A stretch of DNA of 64,000 nucleotides from Acorus gramineus (Eukaryota; Streptophyta; Magnoliopsida; Acorales; Acoraceae), in contig JAUJYN010000022.1 of NCBI GenBank assembly GCA_030737835.1, positions 2,724,475 to 2,788,474 of the forward strand, read 5' to 3'. Positions 36,842 to 49,000 of this stretch are shown here, one piece after another (the first letter of the stretch is position 1; each line of letters opens with the position of its first letter). A program made the position numbers and the translations under genes. The notes beneath the pieces were generated by a model. That model made no database searches and was not told where the DNA came from. It saw only the letters and a program-made list of their open reading frames with translations.

Positions 36842-37530
36842 ATCTTGACGGACGGTCACACAACGACCCGGGTTTCGGTGAGTGGGACAATCCAACCCAG
36901 TAGGGAGGCGTTCGATGCACGTAGGCATGCATTGCCCTCCCCTGGGGCACCATAATTGTATATTAACTTGTAATAAATGTAAAACTATGCAATGCATGAT
37001 TAATATGATGTATCCATGCCACATTAGACTTTGTATGCTAGGGATATGCACCCATATATCATGTATAGAGGCCTATGCATGCCTAGACACCAAGCCCCGA
37101 ACTATGTATGTTCCCATCTAGTTTAATCTAATTAAATCAAAATGAGAGCATATAGTTATAAGCATGCCTTAGAGAATATTATAACCTTGTTGTTATAATA
37201 TATGTTTCCCCGCATCTGAGTTATGCGCCCTGGAGGAATTCTTGAGAATTCATGACATTATTAGCGTTACAAATCGGTGTCGACGGATCCAAGAGGATCG
37301 TATCCGTGTGAGTAGGCTGTCTTCTCCTTTTGGTTGGATCCGATGTAGGGACTCCCCGGCGTTGGCTGACCTGACAGAGGGCTCCCGTCCGTAGGTACCT
37401 CCGATGCGTCGGACAGTACTGTAGGTGGGAGTATACCAGGTGGCTACGGAGTGTGGGAGAGGCTACCGGGTGGACCAGGGGTGGAGAGCGGTCTAGTATG
37501 CCCCAAGAGGCCCATGTCACCCCCAGTAAA

Positions 37531-37556
37531 GGGTGAGGGTGAGGGGGGGAGGTGGG
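37531..37556 (+). other. G-quadruplex-prone LTR module
   Basis: GGGTGAGGGTGAGGGGGGG has at least four G3 runs with 3-base or shorter loops. The same module, always next to a CCTATGTCACC-like stretch, appears in every LTR in the window, often twice. Confidence 0.6.
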
Positions 37557-38092
37557 TTGGCGATGAAACGACCCACTAGAATGTGTAGTTGCTCCCGTTT
37601 TAGGGACTATAAATTATTTAAGGTTAATATGAATTGTGATGCATGGGTTGTGCTATTCACTGAGCGTGTGGCTCACCCCTCGCATATTTTTTTTCCTCCA
37701 GTTATATCTGAGTCGGATCTGAAGGAGGAGCTCCCCGAGGTACCACAGCAGTAGCGGAGCAGCGTCACGTTCTGCGAGTGAGAGGCCATCAGCATCCCCT
37801 TTTTGATTGTATGTATTGTATTCCGTGCTTGGGCACCTTGTATTTGGATGTCATTGTGTATATTGGCTCTCACAGGACAGTTGATTATGTATCGGGTCTG
37901 TAATATGTCTTTGAATTACAGACTCAGTCGTTTAAGCTTCCGCTATTTGTATATATTATGTCAGCTACCTTATTGTCTGTGTTGTCATTTTCGATGTTGT
38001 TTAGAGTATTTTATTGATCTCCTGTATAGACTGCTGATATTATATATATTTGCCACGTATCGGGGACGGCCGCCCTGGGGCGTGACAAAAGT

Positions 38093-38105
38093 TGGTATCA
38101 GAGCC
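38093..38105 (+). promoter_or_regulatory. Primer binding site (tRNA-iMet type)
   Basis: TGGTATCAGAGCC begins 5 bases after the 5' LTR end (38087). It is complementary to the 3' end of plant initiator-Met tRNA. Confidence 0.95.
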
Positions 38106-38200
38106 TGGTCCTGTCAGAGCCAATTGTTTTCTTAGAGATGAGTCCTAGGATTTCTATATGAGTATTCTGATCCTAGTGTCTGTTTTCTTAGGTTGCTGAT

Positions 38201-39341
38201 ATGCCTCCTCGCAGAGGAATGCGTGGACGTGGTCCCTCTCGGCCTTTGGAGGTTCCCGGACCTACCAGAGGCGAGGAGTCTACTGGAGGGTCCTCGGCTA
38301 TGGGGCCAGGACCGGCGCAGGAGCCTCCTGCATGGGAGCGTGCTTACGCTCGTATCGCAGATCTGGTGGAGACTCAAACTAGGGCACTGGAGGCCCAGAC
38401 TAGGGCGTTAGCTGATCAGGCACGAGAGATCCAGGAGCTGCGGGCGGCCCGCGAGGCTGTTCCACAGGTCCCCTTGGTGGCAGATCCACCGGTGGTGCCT
38501 GACGTACCCCCTGTCCCCGTGGTGATTCCGGTGGTGGGAGTTCAGGATCCCCTGGAGAGGGAGGTGGAGCTAGAGGCTGCAGCACGAGTGCATCAGAGCG
38601 GCCTCACTGCCTTTCTGAAGCTCCACCCTCCCGAGTTCCATGGCCAGACGGCGGACCCCCTTGCCCCTGAGCGTTGGTTGATGGAGGTAGACAAGATCTT
38701 CTCGACCATGCACTGCACCGACCGCCAGCGTGTCTCCCTGGCCACCTTCATGTTGAAGGGTAGCGCCGTCGACTAGTGGGCTACCCGGTCGGTGGACATC
38801 CCCGAGGGAGTGGAGCAACTACTATGGGCTGGGTTCCGAAGGAGTACTTCTCGTTTTCGACATGCCAGATCGTGATGCGAGAGTTTGAGCAGCTGACGCA
38901 GGGCTCCATGTCAGTCGCTGACTACTCCACACGCTTCACGAGGCTTTCCAGGTTCGCCCCCGCCTTGGTGATGGATGAGGAGACGCGATGCCGTCGTTTC
39001 GAGATGGGTCTCATTAGCACCATCCGGGTGCATGTCACCTCTCAGGCGTTCACGAGGTACTCAGACTTGGTGTCTCGTGCGAAGACAGTCGAGCGAGACC
39101 TTGGGGTCCCTTTGGGGGTTCCAACCCCTTCTGCAGACCAGAGACCCCCAGGAGCCAGGACCAGGGACATCGCAAGAAGAAGCGGCCCCGCTTTGATCAG
39201 TCAGCGACCGCCGCTACTCCAGTCTATGTGGTGCCAGTGCGAGGTCCAGCACCCATTGCGGCAGTACCAGTCCAGGCCAGGCAACCGGAGAAGCGGCGCT
39301 GTTTCCATTGTCAGCGCGTCGGGCATATTTTATATAATTGC
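38201..39341 (+). pseudogene. Gag region with zinc knuckle
   Basis: Structural Gag of the virus-like particle. The N-terminal Arg/Gly/Pro-rich part leads into a helical stretch (ETQTRALEAQTRALADQARE) and then the retrotransposon Gag domain (LTAFLKLHPPEFHG, ERWLMEVDKIF, VSLATFMLKGSA). The second half is open in another frame (FEQLTQGSMSVADYSTRFTR). The knuckle CFHCQRVGHILYNC (CX2CX4HX4C) lies at 39300-39341. A nonsense codon at 38774 and frameshifts separate the parts. Confidence 0.88.
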
Positions 39342-39539
39342 CCTGATGCTGGTCGACCCCGTGTGCTGCACCCGCAGCAGCAGCAGCTACAGCAGCAGCC
39401 GCACCAGCAGCAGCAGCCACAGGGTGGCCGAGTTGACCAGAGGAGGCAGCCAGTGCAGCCTGCGAGGCGTGCCCCTGCTCCTCAGCCGCAGTTTGTTCAG
39501 GGTCGAGTTGCAGCACTTTCAGCCGAGGAGGCGCAGGCT

Positions 39540-39900
39540 TCGGGTAGCGTGGTCCGAGGTATTGTTTTGATCTCCCAGCTCCCTGCATATGTGTTATTTG
39601 ATTCCGGAGCCACGCACTCGTTCGTGTCTCCGGGTTTTGTGAGACGGATGGGCGTGGCGTCCGCCCCTCTTGATGTTATGCTGGAGATATCATTGCCCGT
39701 CGGAGACCGTATTCTCCTCCGTTCTGTTTACCGAGGGTGTACCGTGGTGATTGTGGAGCATGAGTTTCAGTGGAGTTGGTAGAGCTCGCCACGACGGATT
39801 TTGATGCCATCCTGGGAATGGATTGGCTCTCAGCTAGTCACGCCAGCATCGACTGTTTTGCGAAGTCGGTGTCTTTCCACCTTCCGGGTCGGAGATCTTT
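39540..39900 (+). pseudogene. Aspartic protease domain
   Basis: LFDSGATHSFVS, with the catalytic D codon at 39600-39602 in the DSG form usual for plant gypsy elements, is followed by [17 protein letters not shown] 1-bp deletion near 39773, relative to the minus-strand copy, shifts frame between the two motifs. It would process Gag-Pol. Confidence 0.85.
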
Positions 39901-40149
39901 CCAGTTCGTGGGCGATCGTGACATAGCCCCTTTGGGGTTCGTGTCATCTATCCAGGCGTGGAGACTCCTTCAGGGAGGATGTGAGGGCTTTCTGGCGTAT
40001 ATTGCTGAGGAGGACGCACCACTGCGGGCAGATATCAGTCAGACTCCGATCGTGGCGGAATATCCAGAGGTTTTCCCCGATGATCTTCCGGGATTACCGC
40101 CGGATCGCGCGATCGAGTTTGAGATTAATCTAATTCCGGGGACCGAGCC

Positions 40150-40920
40150 GATTTCGAGAGCTCCGTACCGGATGGCCCCAGCAGAGCTGAAGGTGCTCAA
40201 GGAGCAGTTGGAGGAGTTGCTCGAGAAGGGCTTCGCACGTCCGAGTGTTTCTCCGTGGGGAGCCCCTGTTTTGTTCGTTCGAAAGAAGGACGGTTCGCTG
40301 CGTCTTTGTATTGATTACAGGCAGCTGAACAAGCGGACCGTGAAGAACAAGTACCCCTTGCCACGGATTGACGATCTGTTTGACCAGCTCCAGGGAGCGC
40401 GTGTCTTTTCTAAGATCGATCTCCGTTCGGGCTACTATCAGCTGAAGATCCGGGAGTCAGATATTCCGAAGACGGCCTTTCGTACCCGTTATGGGCACTA
40501 CGAGTTTTGAGTACTGCCGTTTGGGTTGACGAATGCGCCGGCAGCCTTCATGGATCTGATGAACCGGGTGTTTCGGCCCTTCCTCGACTCCTTCGTAGTA
40601 GTCTTCATCGATGATATTCTGGTGTACTCGAGGAGTCTTGAGGAGCACGCTGACCATCTCCGCACTGTCTTGGAGACTTTGGCCCGACATCAGTTGTTCG
40701 CCAAGTTCAGTAAGTGCGAGTTTTGGTTGGAGCGTATGGCCTTTCTAGGCCACGTGATTTCCGGCGAGGGCATATCTGTGGACCCGGACAAGACGCTCGC
40801 CGTGTCGAATTGGCGTCGACCGTCGAACCCCACAGAGATTCGGAGCTTCCTGGGTTTAGCGGGTTATTATCGGAGGTTTGTCGAGGGTTTCTCGAAGATA
40901 GCTGTTCCTCTGACCCGCCT
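40150..40920 (+). pseudogene. Reverse transcriptase domain
   Basis: Motifs in order: [67 protein letters not shown], then the YXDD-box variant [12 protein letters not shown] with GATGAT at 40610-40615. A TGA at 40508-40510 interrupts it just before [11 protein letters not shown] copies the element RNA into DNA. Confidence 0.9.
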
Positions 40921-40979
40921 CACTCGGAAGGATGTCCGGTTCGAGTGGTCCCCAGCTTGCGAGGAGAGCTTCCTGGAGT

Positions 40980-41390
40980 TGAAGCGAAGGCTCACCTCAG
41001 CGCCAGTTCTTACCATTCCGTCTGGGAGTGGTGGATTCGCAGTCTACTCCGATGCATCGCGGCTGGGTGTGGGTTGCGTCCTGATGCAGTACGGTAAGGT
41101 TGTGGCTTACGCGTCGCGTCAGTTGAAGCCCCATGAGCAGAATTACCCCACCCACGACTTAGAGTTAGCAGCGATCATCTTTGCGCTGAAGATGTGGAGG
41201 CACTACCTCTATGGCGAGGAGTTCGAGCTCTTCACTGATCACAAGAGCTTGACTTACTTGCAGTCCCAGCCGGAGCTCAACATGCGTCAGAGACGTTGGG
41301 TCGAGTTCCTGAAGGACTATGATTGTGACATCGCTTACCATCCGGGTAAGGCGAATGTCGTGGCCGATGCTCTCAGCAGGCAGCCCTTGG
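40980..41390 (+). pseudogene. RNase H domain
   Basis: [37 protein letters not shown] and [15 protein letters not shown], ending [14 protein letters not shown], give the usual acidic catalytic residues (D, E, D, D). The frame is open here. This domain removes the RNA strand during replication. Confidence 0.88.
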
Positions 41391-41679
41391 GCATGGCCGC
41401 CCACTTGGCTGTACGTCGTTGGAGGCTTCTGGAGGAGGCCGCTTGCTGGATCAGCGTTCGAGAGACACCTGCGGGTGGCTTTTTGGCCAGGCTAGTGGTG
41501 CAGCCCGTTCTTCTCGACGAGATCCGCACGGCTCAGGGGCAGGATCCTCACTTTCTAGTCCTCTCTGAAGGCGTCGCCCGGGGCGAGCGTCCGGACTACC
41601 AGATTCGCGAGGACGGAATCCTGCGGTTCAGAGGTCGAGTATGCATTCCTGACGACGCAGAGCTGAAGCAGAAGATCTT

Positions 41680-42929
41680 GGACGAGGCCCATCGTTCGAG
41701 GTACACAGTGCATCCTGGTGGCACGAAGATGTACAGGGGCCTTCGTCGTGGCTACTGGTGGCGCGGATATTGGCCGTTTCGTTGCCCGTTGCTTGGTATG
41801 CCAGCAGGTGAAGTCGGAACATCAGCGTCCTGCGGGGAAGCTGCAGTCCATTGAGATTCCTCAGTGGAAGTGGGAGCAGATCACCATGGACTTCGTTTCG
41901 GGCTTGCCGAGGTCACGTTCGGGTCGCGATGCCATCTGGGTAATCGTCGACCGACTGACTAAGTCCGCTCATTTCCTCCCCATTCGACTCACCGATTCTC
42001 TGGACACCCTGGCGCAGTTGTTTGTCTCCGAGATTGTTCGTCTCCATGGCACTCCCGTCAGCATCATTTCTGATAGAGACGCGAGATTTACTTCGAGGTT
42101 CTGGCGTAGCCTTCAGCACGCCCTTGGTACGAACCTCCACTTCAGTACAGCGTTTCATCCGCAGACGGACGGCCAGTCGGAGAGGACGATTCAGACCCTG
42201 GAGGACATGCTGCGAGCTTGCGTTCTCGACTTTGGGGGCAGTTGGGAGAGGCATCTTCCGTTGGTGGAGTTTGCCTACAACAACAGCTACCACTCGAGTA
42301 TCCGGATGGCACCATACGAAGCGCTCTATGGCCGCAGCTGCAGGTCCCCCTTGTGTTGGGACGAGGTCGGAGAGCGCCAGTTGGAGGGACCAGAGATCAT
42401 CCACCAGACCTCAGAGATGGTCAAGACGATTCGCGAGCGTATCCGAGTCGCTCAGAGCCGTCAGAAGAGCTACGCCGATCGTCGTCGCCGTGAGCTCGCC
42501 TTCGAGGTTGGTGACCATGTTTTCCTGAAGGTGTCCCCGATGAAGGGCATCTTCCGTTTCGGTGTGCGGGGCAAGCTGAGTCCGCGTTTCATTGGGCCGT
42601 TTCTCATCCTCGAGCGGGTTGGAGAGGTGGCCTATCGCATAGCCCTGCCCCCACAGTTGGCTCAGGCCCATGACGTCTTCCATGTCTCGCAGCTGAGGCG
42701 TTACGTCCACGATCCTGCTCACGTTATTCCGTTCGAGCCGCTCGTCTTCGAGCCGGACTTGTCATTCGTGGAGCAGCCGATCGAGATCCTGGACCGACGC
42801 GAGAAGAGGCTCCGCACCAAGACCGTCCAGCTGGTTAAGGTGCGATGGCAGCACCGTTCTGGTGCCGAGGCCACTTGGGAGCGCGAGGACGCCATGCGTG
42901 GCGCATATCCGCATCTTTTCCCTTCCTAG
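41680..42929 (+). pseudogene. Integrase with C-terminal chromodomain
   Basis: An HHCC zinc finger ends [10 protein letters not shown]. The catalytic DDE core has D in MDFVSGLP, D in [13 protein letters not shown] and E in [15 protein letters not shown]-like [16 protein letters not shown] and [12 protein letters not shown] follow. The last 50 residues ([40 protein letters not shown]) are the chromodomain-like tail of Del/Tekay elements, thought to guide insertion to heterochromatin. An 11-bp deletion near 41766 puts the zinc finger out of frame with RNase H. Confidence 0.9.
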
Positions 42930-42964
42930 ATGTTTTTGTATTTATTTTGTGGACAAAATTTCCT

Positions 42965-42977
42965 AAGGGGGGAAGAA
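42965..42977 (+). promoter_or_regulatory. Polypurine tract
   Basis: AAGGGGGGAAGAA directly abuts the 3' LTR start at 42978, where it primes plus-strand DNA synthesis. Reverse complements abut the 3' LTRs at 46021 and 20770. Confidence 0.9.
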
Positions 42978-45537
42978 TGTTATATATGTGTCACTTTTAG
43001 CCTTCTGGTCACCTTTGGGACATTTCTGGCAGTTTTTCAACTTTTTCTTTTTTCGATCGGAACCGCTAAAATTTTGGACTTTTAGCTATCATCATGAGCT
43101 TGAGAACTCCGATTGAAAATCTAACTGCACATTATGTGTCCTGGTGCCATTTCAAACCACTCACGAAAATTTCATCGAATTCCGGTAACGTTTCAGAATT
43201 TGGCAGTTCCGAATCGTATCCGGGTTTTGACCGAGTGGGAATGTCAAAGGGGGACTTGACCAAGTCAAAGAAGACTTTGACCAAGTCAAGTTTGACCATT
43301 GACTTGGTCAAATTTTTGTTTTTTTGTGGTTGGGTTGACTCAAAGTCAAACACCAAAAAACATGTTCCAAGTGTGTGAGTGTGTGTGTGTGTGTGTGTGA
43401 AGCCCTAGTTGTGGGCGTCCCCCTTCTTTCCTCTTCTCTTCATCTCTCTCTCTCTCTCACACAAATCCTTCTCACTCCCTTCCCTTTGTTTGTTCCATTA
43501 GAGCTAGTAGAAGAAGAAAAAATAGAAAGCCATTGAAGGGAAAAAGAAAGGTAGGGTTGTGATCTATCTTTCTATGGTCTTTGTTTGGTTTTCCCCTTTC
43601 TTTACCTCCCTCTCATGGCTTCCCCTCCCCCCTGTTTCAGCCATTTTTAGGGTTGAGAGTGGCTGAGGAGGTGGTCGTCTTGGTGGTGGCGATTTGGTAC
43701 GCAAAGGGCACCCGAGCTTCCTCCCTTGTTCTTCCTCTCTTTGGGTAAGTCTTCCTCCTCCCCTAGCTAGGTTAGATGCTTGTTTAGGGTGTGTAATTGG
43801 GTATGCATGCTATGCATGGGTGTTAGGGGGTGTGGGAGGGCTGAGGAGGGGGTGGAAGGGGCTCAGGTGCGCTCAGACGGGCGCGTTGGTGGGCGTACGC
43901 ACAGACGCGCGGGCGTGCACGAGGGGTGCTGCGCGGGCGCATAGTGCGCACGGGTACGCGCTGGCTGGGCGCGCAGTGTGCGCGGGAGCGCGCAAGCGTG
44001 CGCGTGCACGCGGCAGCATGTCTGGGCGCGCGGGCAGGCGCGCGGCAGTGCGCCAGGGGCGCAGGGGCGCGTGCGGGCGTGCGCATTCGTGCGTGCGCGT
44101 GCGGGTGGCCATGCGTATGGCTGCCCGAGGGTTCGGGAGAGTGTCGGGGCACTCGAACTCGCGTGCGTACGCGCGTGCTCTCGTGCATGCTAGGCCGTAT
44201 GCATCCTTGTCCGAGTATTGGGTATTTCTAGTAAATTTCTTATGTAATTGTGTAGTTTACTCACCATATTGAATGCCCATGTCTTGCAGATCTTGACGGA
44301 CGGTCACACAACGACCTGGGTTTCGGTGAGTGGGACAATCCAACCCAGTAGGGAGGCGTTCGATGCACGTAGGCGTGCATTGCCCTCCCCTGGGGCACCA
44401 TAATTGTGTATTAACTTGTAATAAATGTAAAACTATGCAATGCATGATTAATATGATGTATCCATGCCACATTAGACTTTGTATGCTAGGGATATGCACC
44501 CATATATCATGTATAGAGGCCTATGCATGCCAACACACCATGCCCCGAACTATATATGTTCCCATCTAGTTTAATCTAATTAAATCAAAATGAGAGCATA
44601 TAGTTATAAGCATGCCTTAGAGAATATTATAACCTTGTTGTTATAATATATGTTTCCCCGCATCTAAGTTATGTGCCCTGGAGGAATTCTTGAGAATTCA
44701 TGACATTATTAGCGTTACAAATCGGTGTCGACGGACCCAAGAGGATCGTATCCGTGTGAGTAGGTTGTCTTCTCCTTTTGGTTGGATCCGATGTAGGGAC
44801 TCCCCGGCGTTGGCCGACTTGACAGAGGGCTCCCGTCCGTAGGTACCTCTGGTGCGTTGGATAGTACTGATAGTGGGAGTATACCAGGTGGAGGCTACGG
44901 AGTGTGGGAGTGGCTACCGGGTGGGCCAGGGGTGGAGAGCGGTCTAGTATGCCCCTAGAGGCCCATGTCACCCCAGTAAAGGGTGAGGGTGAGGGGGGAG
45001 TGGGTTGGCTATGAAACGACCCACTGGAATGTGTAGTTGCTCCCGTTTTAGGGACTATGAATTATTTAAGGTTAATATGAATTGTGATGCATGGGTTGTG
45101 CTATTCACTGAGCGTGTGGCTCAGCCCTCGGATTTTCTTTTCCTCCAGTTATATCTGAGTCGGATCTGAAGGAGGAGCTCCCCGAGGCACCACAGCAGTA
45201 GCAGAGCAGCGTCACGTTCTGCGAGTGAGAGGCCATCAGCATCCCCTTTTTGATTGTATGTATTGTTATCCGTGCTTGGGCACACGCTTGTATTTGGATG
45301 TCATTGTGTATATTGGCTCTCACAGCACAGTTGATTATGTATCGGGTCTGTAATATGTCTTTGAATTACAGACTCAGTCGTTTAAGCTTCCGCTATTTGT
45401 ATATATTATGTTAGCTACCTTATTGTCTGTGTTGTCATTTTCGATGTTGTTTAGAGTATTTTATTAATCTCCTGTATAGACTGCTGATATTATATATATT
45501 TGCCACGTATCGGGGACGGCCCCCCTGGGGCATGACA
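42978..45537 (+). repeat. 3' LTR of plus-strand T1 element
   Basis: 2560 bp. It carries intron-like block 43745-44289, AT palindrome 44625-44648 and a G-rich module near 44980-45000. The terminal dinucleotides are TG and CA; the last bases read GGCATGACA, against GGCGTGACA in the 5' LTR. Confidence 0.92.
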
Positions 45538-46069
45538 GAAGGAGTGAGTGAGAGGGAGAGGGAGATGTGAAGGGGACGCCCACTAATAGTGTACACACAC
45601 ACACACACACTCATTAAATTGTGGAAAAGGGTTTTAGTGAGGCTTGACTTCGAGTCAACCCAACCAAACTAGAAAACAAAAACCCTTGACTAGTCAAAGG
45701 TCATCTTTGACTAGTCAAGTCTACTTGACTTGGTCAAAGTCACCCTTTGACAATTCAAAATCGGTCAAAACCCGGATACGATTCGGAACTGCCAAATTTT
45801 CTAAAACGTTACCGGAATTCGATGAAATTTTTATGAGTGGCTCGAAATGACACCAGGACTCATAATGCACAGATAGATTTTCAATCGGAGTTCTCGAACT
45901 CACACAGATAGCTAAAAGTCCAAAATTTTAGCGGCTCCGATCGAAAAAAAGAAAAATTGGAAAACTGCCAGAAATGACCCAAAGGTGACCAATAGGCTAA
46001 AAAGTGACACATATATAACATTCTTCCCCCCTTAGGAAATTTTGTCCACAAAATTTAATACAAAAACAT

Positions 46070-49000
46070 CTAGGAAGGAAAAAGATGTGGATATGCGTCA
46101 CGCATGGCATCCTCGCGCTCCCAAGTGGCCTCGGCACCAGAACGGTGCTGCCATCGCACCTTAACCAACTGGACGGTCTTGGTGCGGAGCCTCTTCTCGC
46201 GTCGGTCCAGGATCTCGATCGGCTGCTCCACGAATGACAAGTCCGGCTCGAAGACGAGCGGCTCGAACGGAATAACGTGAGCAGGATCGTGGACGTAACG
46301 CCTCAGCTGCGAGACATGGAAGACGTCATGGGCTTGAGCCAACTGTGGGGGCAGGGCTATGCGATAGGCCACCTCTCCAATCCGCTCAAGGATGAGAAAC
46401 GGCCCAATGTAACGCGGACTCAGCTTGCCCCGCACACCGAAACGGAAGATGCCCTTCGTCGGGGACACCTTCAGGAAAACATGGTCACCAACCTCGAAGG
46501 CGAGCTCACGGCGACGACGATCGGCGTAGCTCTTCTGACGGCTCTGAGCGATCCGGATACGCTCACGAATCGTCTTGACCATCTCTGAGGTCTGGTGGAT
46601 GATCTCTGGTCCCTCCAACTGGCGCTCTCCGACCTCGTCCCAACACAAGGGGGACCTGCAGCTGCGGCCATAGAGCGCTTCATATGGTGCCATCCGAATA
46701 CTCGAGTGGTAGCTGTTGTTGTAGGCAAACTCCACCAACGGGAGATGCCTCTCCCAACTGCCCCCAAAGTCGAGAACGCAAGCTCGCAGCATGTCCTCCA
46801 GGGTCTGTATCGTCCTCTCCGACTGGCCGTCCGTCTGCGGATGAAACGCTGTACTGAAGTGGAGGTTCGTACCAAGGGCGTGCTAGAGGCTGCGCCAGAA
46901 CCTCGAAGTAAACCTCGCGTCTCTATCAGAAATGATGCTGACGGGAGTGCCATGGAGACGAACAATCTCGGAGACAAACAACTGTGCCAGGGTGTCCAGA
47001 GAATCGGTGAGTCGAATGGGGAGGAAATGAGCGGACTTAGTCAGTCGGTCGACGATTACCCAGATGGCATCGCGACCCGAACGTGACCTCGGCAAACCCG
47101 AAACGAAGTCCATGGTGATCTGCTCCCACTTCCACTGAGGAATCTCAATGGACTGCAGCTTCCCCGCAGGACGCTGATGTTCCGACTTCACCTGCTGGCA
47201 TACCAAGCAACGGGCAACGAAACGGCCAATATCCGCCTTCATCCCGCGCCACCAGTAGCCACGACGAAGGCCCCTGTACATCTTCGTGCCACCAGGATGC
47301 ACTGTGTACCTCGAACGATGGGCCTCGTCCAAGATCTTCTGCTTCAGCTCTGCGTCGTCAGGAATGCATACTCGACCTCTGAACCGCAGGATTCCGTCCT
47401 CGCGAATCTGGTAGTCCGGACGCTCGCCCCGGGCGACGCCTTCAGAGAGGACTAGAAAGTGAGGATCCTGCCCCTGAGCCGTGCGGATCTCGTCGAGAAG
47501 AACGGGCTGCACCACTAGCCTGGCCAAAAAGCCACCCGCAGGTGTCTCTCGAACGCTGATCCAGCAAGCGGCCTCCTCCAGAAGCCTCCAACGACGTACA
47601 GCCAAGTGGGCGGCCATGCCCAAGGGCTGCCTGCTGAGAGCATCGGCCACGACATTCGCCTTACCCGGATGGTAAGCGATGTCACAGTCATAGTCCTTCA
47701 GGAACTCGACCCAACGTCGCTGACGCATGTTGAGCTCCGGCTGGGACTGCAAGTAAGTCAGGCTCTTGTGATCCGTGAAGAGCTCGAACTCCTCGCCATA
47801 GAGGTAGTGCCTCCACATCTTCAGCGCAAAGATGATCGCTGCTAACTCCAAATCGTGGGTGGGGTAATTCTGCTCATGGGGCTTCAACTGATGCGACGCG
47901 TAAGCCACAACCTTACCGTACTGCATCAGGACGCAACCCAAACCCAGCCGCGATGCATCGGAGTAGACTGCGAATCCACCACTCCCAGACGGAATGGTAA
48001 GAACTGGCGCTGAGGTGAGTCTGCGCTTCAACTCCAGGAAGCTCTCCTCGCAAGATGGGGACCACTCGAACCGGACATCCTTCCGTGAGGCGGGTCAGAG
48101 GCACGGCTATCTTCGAGAAACCCTCGACAAACCTCCGATAATAACCCCCCAAACCCAGGAAGCTCCGAATCTCGGTGGGGTTCGACGGTCGCCGCCAATT
48201 CGACACGGCGAGCGTCTTGTCCGGGTCCACAGATATACCCTCGCCGGAAATCACGTGGCCTAGAAAGGCCATACGCTCCAACCAGAACTCGCACTTACTG
48301 AACTTGGCGAACAACTGATGTCGGGCCAAAGTCTCCAAGACAGTGCGGAGATGGTCAGCGTGCTCCTCAAGACTCCTCGAGTACACCAGAATATCATCGA
48401 TGAAGACTACCACGAAGGAGTCGAGGAAGGGCCGAAACACCCGGTTCATCAGATCCATGAAGGCCGCCGGCGCATTCGTCAACCCAAACGGCAGTACTCG
48501 GAACTCGTAGTGCCCATAACGGGTACGAAAGGCCGTCTTCGGAATATCCGACTCCCGGATCTTCAGCTGATAGTAGCCCGAACGGAGATCGATCTTTGAA
48601 AAGACACGCGCTCCCTGGAGCTGGTCAAACAGATCGTCAATCCGCGGCAAGGGGTACTTGTTCTTCACGGTCCGCTTGTTCAGCTGCCTGTAATCAATAC
48701 AAAGACGCAGCGAACCGTCCTTCTTCCGAACGAACAAAACAGGGGCTCCCCACGGAGAGACACTCGGACGTGCGAAGCCCTTCTCGAGCAACTCCTCCAG
48801 CTGCTCCTTGAGCACCTTCAGCTCTGCTGGGGCCATCCGGTACGGAGCTCTCGAAATCGGCTCGGTCCCCGAATTAGATTAATCTCAAACTCGATCGCGC
48901 GATCCGGCGGTAATCCCGGAAGATCATCGGGAAAAACCTCTGGATATTCTGCCACGACCGGAGTCTGACTGATATCTGCCCGCAGTGGTGCATCCTCCTC

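Larger units (their letters stand above)
35678..38087 (+). repeat. 5' LTR of plus-strand T1 element
   Basis: 2410 bp from TGTTATATATGTG to GGGGCGTGACA. It has a GT microsatellite at about 36081-36108, intron-like block 36456-36841, AT palindrome 37177-37200 and G-rich module 37531-37556. It is about 150 bp shorter than the 3' LTR, mostly through loss inside the GC-rich block. Confidence 0.92.
38201..42929 (+). pseudogene. T1 Gag-Pol polyprotein, plus strand (broken)
   Basis: Single-frame Gag-Pol relic about 1570 codons long. The start MPPRRGMRGRG follows the 95-bp leader after the primer site. The order is Gag, zinc knuckle, PR, RT, RNase H, integrase, chromodomain. Breaks are a TAG at 38774-38776 where the sister copy has Trp, small indels near 38800-38870 and 39150-39230, a 1-bp loss near 39773, a TGA at 40508-40510 where the sister has CGA, and an 11-bp loss near 41766 between GCGG repeats. 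It cannot make a full polyprotein without rescue from another copy. Confidence 0.92.
35678..45537 (+). mobile_element. T1 Del/Tekay element, plus strand, complete
   Basis: 9860-bp element with TSD GAAGG (35673-35677 and 45538-45542), the youngest insertion in this half. The 5' LTR is 35678-38087, primer site 38093-38105, polyprotein 38201-42929, polypurine tract 42965-42977 and 3' LTR 42978-45537. It sits in the opposite orientation inside the 3' LTR of the other T1 element, so the two internal regions form a long inverted repeat. Structure is complete but the polyprotein is disabled. Confidence 0.95.
33581..46020 (-). repeat. 3' LTR of minus-strand T1 element (split)
   Basis: 33581-35677 and 45543-46020 rejoin across the TSD GAAGG to give about 2.58 kb. 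The uninterrupted 5' LTR reads GGGAGTGAAGGAGTGAGTG at the same point (about 53030-53048), which proves the insertion site. Confidence 0.9.

Noticed and set aside
42022-42528. Open frames overlapping integrase in other registers (also 41913-42404, 46471-46977 and 46595-47086)
   Set aside because: These are shadows of the integrase coding sequence in GC-biased codons.
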